Shown here one piece after another: positions 60,431 to 64,000 of a DNA stretch of 64,000 bases (position 1 is its first letter; each line of letters opens with the position of its first letter). The position numbers and the translations under genes are program-made. Below the pieces are notes generated by a model. The model was not told the DNA's origin. It was given only the letters and a program-made list of their open reading frames with translations, and searched no databases. This stretch comes from Bradyrhizobium sp. cir1 (GTDB taxonomy: Bacteria > Pseudomonadota > Alphaproteobacteria > Rhizobiales > Xanthobacteraceae): positions 186,001-250,000 of the forward strand of contig NZ_JACIHE010000006.1 in assembly GCF_014198245.1 (NCBI RefSeq). Direction: 5' to 3'.

Positions 60431-61744
60431 ATGAGCGGCGCCATGGGCGACGCTCCCTCGAGGAATGAAGCAATGGACTCCCTGTCGCCTGTAACAGTTT
60501 GTATCATCGGCGCCGGTCCCTACGGCATTTCAGTCGCTGCACACCTGCAATCCAGGGGCATAGAGTTTCGCATATTCGGTATTTCGATGCATCGCTGGCG
60601 AGCCCAAATGCCGATCGGGATGTTCCTGAAATCCGAGGGCTGCGCCTCGAATCTGTCCGATCCGATAGATCGTCATACACTCCGCCGCTACTGCGCCGAG
60701 GAGAAGCTCCCATATGAAGAATGGGGCCAGCCTGTATCGCGAGAGGTATTCGTCCGATACGCGCTGTCATTTCAGCGGACGCTCGTGCCGAACGTCGAAA
60801 GCGCGATAGTGACCATGGTCAGCAAGTCAAATAACGGGTTCAGGTTGGAGCTCAGCAGCGGCGAAAGATTGAACGCCGAAAAGGTCATCATCGCAACGGG
60901 CCTGGAGCATATGGCCCATACGCCGCAAGAATTAGGCCGGTTACCGGCGCACTTGCAATCGCATAGCGAACGCCTTCACGACCTCAGTCAATTCAGGGGG
61001 AAGGACGTCACAGTGATTGGTGGCGGACAGTCGGCGCTCGAAACAGCGGTGCTGCTGCATGAAACGGGTGCATTTGTCCGCCTTCTCGTTCGCAAGCCAT
61101 CACTCAGATGGAATCCGCCCCCGAGGAACGGTCGCCGTAGCTTGTATCGGCGCCTGTGGGCTCCGAGGACGGGCCTTGGAGACGGACTCCAGCTCTGGCT
61201 CTACAGCAATCTTCCCGACTTGTTTCGCTACCTTCCTCAGTGGATACGGCTTGAACGAGCAAAGAATGTGCTTGGCCCCACCGGCGCTTGGTGGCTAAAC
61301 GAAAGAACAGCGGGGTTGCCGATCTTGCTCGGCCATTCCTTGCTTGGCGCTGAAGCCCGCGGCGACCGCGCCGTGCTGCAAGTCTCTGATCAAAATGGCC
61401 GCTCGGATGAGCTGGTCACCGATCACGTGATCGCCGCTACCGGGTATTCCTTTCAGCTCGGTCGACTGCCATTCCTTAGCCAGGATCTGGTGTCCCGGCT
61501 ACGCCACGAGCAGCAGCTGCCGATGCTCAGCTCTCATTTCGAATCGTCGGTACCCGGACTTTACTTTACCGGGTTGGCCAGTGCGTACTCGTTCGGCCCC
61601 GCCATGCGGTTTCTCCACGGCGCAAGCTTCACATCGCGGACCATAGCTCAACAAATCGCAAGCGCAGAACGAGACAACAGGCTTGTACCGGCCATCCAAC
61701 CTGCCGGCATTGCCAAGTACGATAATTTGGGAGCGGGCGGCTAA
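60431..61744 (+). CDS. FAD-dependent monooxygenase-like oxidoreductase
   Basis: 437 residues with two dinucleotide-binding motifs: VCIIGAGPYGISVAAHLQSR (FAD) near residue 22 and VTVIGGGQSALETAVLLHET (NADPH) near 192. ATGYSFQLGRLPFL near residue 340 fits the C-terminal ATGY of lysine/ornithine N-hydroxylases and flavin monooxygenases. It lacks the full FxGxxxHxxxY/F fingerprint of Baeyer-Villiger enzymes. AGGAAA lies upstream of the ATG. Its presence in a polysaccharide operon, followed by an ATP-grasp gene, is unusual; it may oxidise an amino or hydroxyl group of a decorating residue. Confidence 0.85.
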   Translation: MSGAMGDAPSRNEAMDSLSPVTVCIIGAGPYGISVAAHLQSRGIEFRIFGISMHRWRAQMPIGMFLKSEGCASNLSDPIDRHTLRRYCAEEKLPYEEWGQPVSREVFVRYALSFQRTLVPNVESAIVTMVSKSNNGFRLELSSGERLNAEKVIIATGLEHMAHTPQELGRLPAHLQSHSERLHDLSQFRGKDVTVIGGGQSALETAVLLHETGAFVRLLVRKPSLRWNPPPRNGRRSLYRRLWAPRTGLGDGLQLWLYSNLPDLFRYLPQWIRLERAKNVLGPTGAWWLNERTAGLPILLGHSLLGAEARGDRAVLQVSDQNGRSDELVTDHVIAATGYSFQLGRLPFLSQDLVSRLRHEQQLPMLSSHFESSVPGLYFTGLASAYSFGPAMRFLHGASFTSRTIAQQIASAERDNRLVPAIQPAGIAKYDNLGAGG

Positions 61745-61757
61745 GCTCGGGCTTGTC

Positions 61758-63032
61758 ATGCTCACATCAGCCGACGTGGATACGGGAGTTCCGGTGCTGT
61801 TGCTCAAGATGGGTGAGTACGTCATCCATCATGGCGCTGTTGGCATCGCTCGAAGCCTCGGCAGGTTGGGTATCCCGGTGTACGCAATCGTCGAGGACCG
61901 TTATACCCCCCTTGCGATGTGCCGGCATTTGGCCGGAACCTTTGTCAACCCGAGCACGGATACCAATGGAGTCTTGAGCTGCCTGACAGCGATCGCCGAA
62001 ACCATTAAGCGCCCGACGATCTTGTTACCGACCGATGACAACGCCGCTGTTTTCATCGCCGAGCACTCCAAGGACCTTGCCGACCGGTTTCTATTTCCCC
62101 GTCTGCGGCCAGAGCTTCCTCGCCAGTTGGCCGACAAAATGAGCCTGTACTCACTGTGCAGACAGCTCGGAATACCTTTTCCGGACTTTGTCTATCCCAC
62201 TTCTATCGACGACGTTCATAAGTTTCTTGAGCGCGTGACATTTCCCGTTGTTGTCAAGGCCGCAGAACATTCGCGGTCAGTCAACAACCGTTACAGCAGC
62301 CTCATCGCGCGAAATCCGGATGAGCTCATCGCAATTTGCGGGCCGCCGGAATCCTTCCGGCGTTCGAAGATAGTTTTGCAAGAGTACATTCCTGGCGAGG
62401 ATTGGGTCTTTCACGGCTATCGCAATCCAGAAACAGATTCTCTGCTTGGTTTCACCGGGAGAAAGGTCCGATCCTATCCACCCTTTGCAGGCCCGACCAC
62501 GCTAGGCGTATCCATCCCGAATGAGCAGCTGAGCAAGCAGGCCGAGGTGATGCTGCGGGAGATCGGCTATGCCGGTGTCATGGATCTCGACTGGCGTCAT
62601 GACGAGCGAGATGGCCGATACAAGCTCGTCGACTTCAACCCGCGCGTTGGCGCTAATTTCCGAATGTTCGAGAACAGCGAAGGCGTCGACGTTGTCCGAG
62701 CTCTTCACCTCGACCTCACAGGGAGACCCCTCCGCCAGTCTGCAATGGTCGAAGGACGGACGTTCACCGTAGAACTCTACGACCTCGTTGCTTCCCTCGC
62801 CTACCTGCGCCGCGGCGGATCGACCAGCCGAGCGTGGCGAAAGTCGCTGACCGGCCCCCGAGAGCTGGCCTGGTGGAGTTGGGACGATCCACTTCCGTTT
62901 TTCGCAATGGGCGCGCGTTTGCTGCTCCGGGTTGCGGGACGTACCGCTCGGCGGAACGGCGGCAAGGTTTTGCTGCATGTCAGGCGAGCAAACAGAATCC
63001 TCGACTTCGGCGCCAGAAGCAAGAAGGCCTAG
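61758..63032 (+). CDS. ATP-grasp domain protein
   Basis: 424 residues. An N-terminal Rossmann-like part (GAVGIARSLGRLGIPVYAIV) is followed by the ATP-grasp fold: LADKMSLYSLCRQLGIPFPD, VTFPVVVKAAEHSRS (ATP-binding Lys), VLQEYIPGEDWVFHGY, VMDLDWRHDERDG and KLVDFNPRVGANF with the metal-binding Asp and Asn. The family ligates a carboxylate to an amine or thiol with ATP. The start at 61758 lies 13 bases after the oxidoreductase stop. It could activate an amino or carboxy acid that decorates the polysaccharide; the substrate is unknown. Confidence 0.87.
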   Translation: MLTSADVDTGVPVLLLKMGEYVIHHGAVGIARSLGRLGIPVYAIVEDRYTPLAMCRHLAGTFVNPSTDTNGVLSCLTAIAETIKRPTILLPTDDNAAVFIAEHSKDLADRFLFPRLRPELPRQLADKMSLYSLCRQLGIPFPDFVYPTSIDDVHKFLERVTFPVVVKAAEHSRSVNNRYSSLIARNPDELIAICGPPESFRRSKIVLQEYIPGEDWVFHGYRNPETDSLLGFTGRKVRSYPPFAGPTTLGVSIPNEQLSKQAEVMLREIGYAGVMDLDWRHDERDGRYKLVDFNPRVGANFRMFENSEGVDVVRALHLDLTGRPLRQSAMVEGRTFTVELYDLVASLAYLRRGGSTSRAWRKSLTGPRELAWWSWDDPLPFFAMGARLLLRVAGRTARRNGGKVLLHVRRANRILDFGARSKKA

Positions 63033-63301
63033 CTCTTCGACGCTGGCGCCCTGCCCTTACGGATTACCCCGACCGACTCCTTGCCACCCCGTTCATTACG
63101 GCGTCCACTTGTCTAGCAACGCGAGGCTCCCGCTCAGAGCGCCCTAAGGCACCGCGTTCCCCGAAGCGACACGAACAGGATCGAACGCTGAAGAACCATT
63201 CGCCAACAGCAAATCAAACCGTTCGCGACACGCTCTCCTCGCACACGAAGAGTACAACGGAGGCGCTCGCCCCGGATGGGGGCGCACGATGGGACAACCA
63301 G

Positions 63302-64000
63302 ATGCTTCCAGTATGGCACCCGACAAACGCGTGGGAGCGTATCGGGGCGGCTTATGAGTTCCTGCTGAACAATACGATCGGATCAGTCGGGCGGTGGGTC
63401 GCAATTCGACTATCCCTTTCAGCGCAAGACCCGCGCGTCGGCATGACCGAGAAAAGATCTGCGTCCTCGAGCCTCGATCAAGCCATTCAAGTCTTCGGGG
63501 ACTTCACACGAGGCACGAGCAATGACCGTTGGCGGGTCCGACCGCTCGACGAGGGTGAACAGGCCACCGTTTTCGTCGCCGAGCCTCAGAGCCGGGATCC
63601 GCAAGGTCAACCCCACGATCCCGCCGTCATAAAATTGTACAGACTGGCCTGCGCTTCGCAAACTGAGTTTGTATGCAGGCAATTTGAAGCGCTGTCTCGA
63701 GCGCATGTGGCACTGAACGGCCGCACATTTCGTGGTTGGCGGATCTCGACTCCGATCCCTCTCCACGTATGCCGATCACCACTTGCGCTCGTCATGACGA
63801 TGGTCCCCGGCAGAAAGGTGAACTGGTATCTGCGAGCCGGCGGCGACTTGGCGCATGATGTTATCGACTCGGCACCGCAGGCGATCGTCGCGGCCATGAG
63901 CGAATACTGGGCCGCCGGTCATTCCCACGGCGACTTCAACATCGACAACATCCTTCTCGATCCGATCTCCCGGGAGATCTCATTCGTCGACTTCGGTGCG
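63302..64000 (+). CDS. Kinase/phosphotransferase-like protein, 5' part (cut by window edge)
   Basis: The frame is open from before 63032 to the right edge; the first ATG is at 63302 and another lies at 63443. The visible C-terminal part holds HSHGDFNIDNILLDPISREI and then SFVDFG, the HGDxxxxN catalytic loop and DFG metal site of the aminoglycoside phosphotransferase/RIO-like kinase group; VIKLYRL upstream may supply the ATP-binding Lys. Lipopolysaccharide core kinases have this layout. It follows the ATP-grasp gene on the same strand. The start could be further upstream at a non-standard codon, as 63033-63301 is free of stops in this frame. Confidence 0.7.
   Translation, partial: MLPVWHPTNAWERIGAAYEFLLNNTIGSVGRWVAIRLSLSAQDPRVGMTEKRSASSSLDQAIQVFGDFTRGTSNDRWRVRPLDEGEQATVFVAEPQSRDPQGQPHDPAVIKLYRLACASQTEFVCRQFEALSRAHVALNGRTFRGWRISTPIPLHVCRSPLALVMTMVPGRKVNWYLRAGGDLAHDVIDSAPQAIVAAMSEYWAAGHSHGDFNIDNILLDPISREISFVDFGA

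Noticed and set aside
1..64000. CRISPR arrays, tRNA or rRNA genes
   Set aside because: No regularly spaced repeats, no cloverleaf with CCA-side features and no rRNA sequence were recognised on either strand.

Overview
The window is GC-rich chromosomal DNA from an alphaproteobacterium, most likely Bradyrhizobium or a close relative. The evidence is the codon and amino-acid style, the many NMT1/TauA-type and branched-chain-type ABC transporters, and a GAGCATGATC...GATCATGCTC palindromic element of a kind I know from bradyrhizobial intergenic DNA. No rRNA, tRNA or CRISPR array was seen.

Layout. (1) 1-5.5 kb: a truncated unknown gene overlapping an FAD amine oxidase, a hypothetical protein, a YgfZ/GcvT-type folate protein, a small Rieske ferredoxin and a J-domain protein. 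(2) 5.5-8.2 kb: a decayed region with a dispersed repeat, an IS630-type element broken by frameshifts and cut off at its second catalytic Asp, and an opposing fragment of an Ig/cadherin-repeat surface protein. (3) 8.2-9.9 kb: an amidase with an 8-codon leader ORF, then a palindromic repeat. (4) 9.9-23.6 kb: an apparent regulon. It holds two TauABC-like transporters, two paralogous Crp/Fnr regulators with the same recognition-helix core, a desaturase, and a redox module (AprA-like flavoprotein, two-[4Fe-4S] ferredoxin, HEAT protein, ferredoxin-NADP reductase, DUF971-like protein). Six copies of a 12-bp palindromic motif lie 48-108 bp upstream of the transcription units. One substrate-binding protein carries a NosL-like C-terminal domain.

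(5) 23.9-36.3 kb: a catabolic island around a LysR regulator. It has a ThiY-like ABC transporter, an amidohydrolase, a Rieske oxygenase, a quinone reductase, an FAD-linked oxidase, an isochorismatase-type amidase, a cupin, a creatininase-family hydrolase and a CocE/NonD hydrolase. Three copies of GTTGCC-N5-GGCAAC mark three promoter regions, which suggests one LysR regulon for uptake and ring or amide cleavage of an unidentified nitrogen compound. (6) 36.4-47.1 kb: a decayed enoyl-CoA hydratase, an SDR, and a short-chain amide/nitrile locus reading leftward: amiC-amiR, a five-gene Fmd/Urt-type ABC transporter, a formamidase, and a fused tandem nitrilase whose second domain has lost its catalytic Cys. 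A terminator hairpin lies directly in front of amiC, as expected for AmiR antitermination.

(7) 47.5-64 kb: two divergent NarL/LuxR regulators (one with a degenerate receiver), then an exopolysaccharide locus. It encodes an initiating sugar-phosphate transferase, a GDP-mannose 3,5-epimerase-like enzyme, a beta-helix protein, a polymerase/ligase, an ExoF/Wza-like export protein, a UDP-glucuronate decarboxylase, a WecG/TagA glycosyltransferase and a flippase. An FAD monooxygenase-like protein, an ATP-grasp protein and a partial kinase follow. Functions come from reading motifs; no database search was run.
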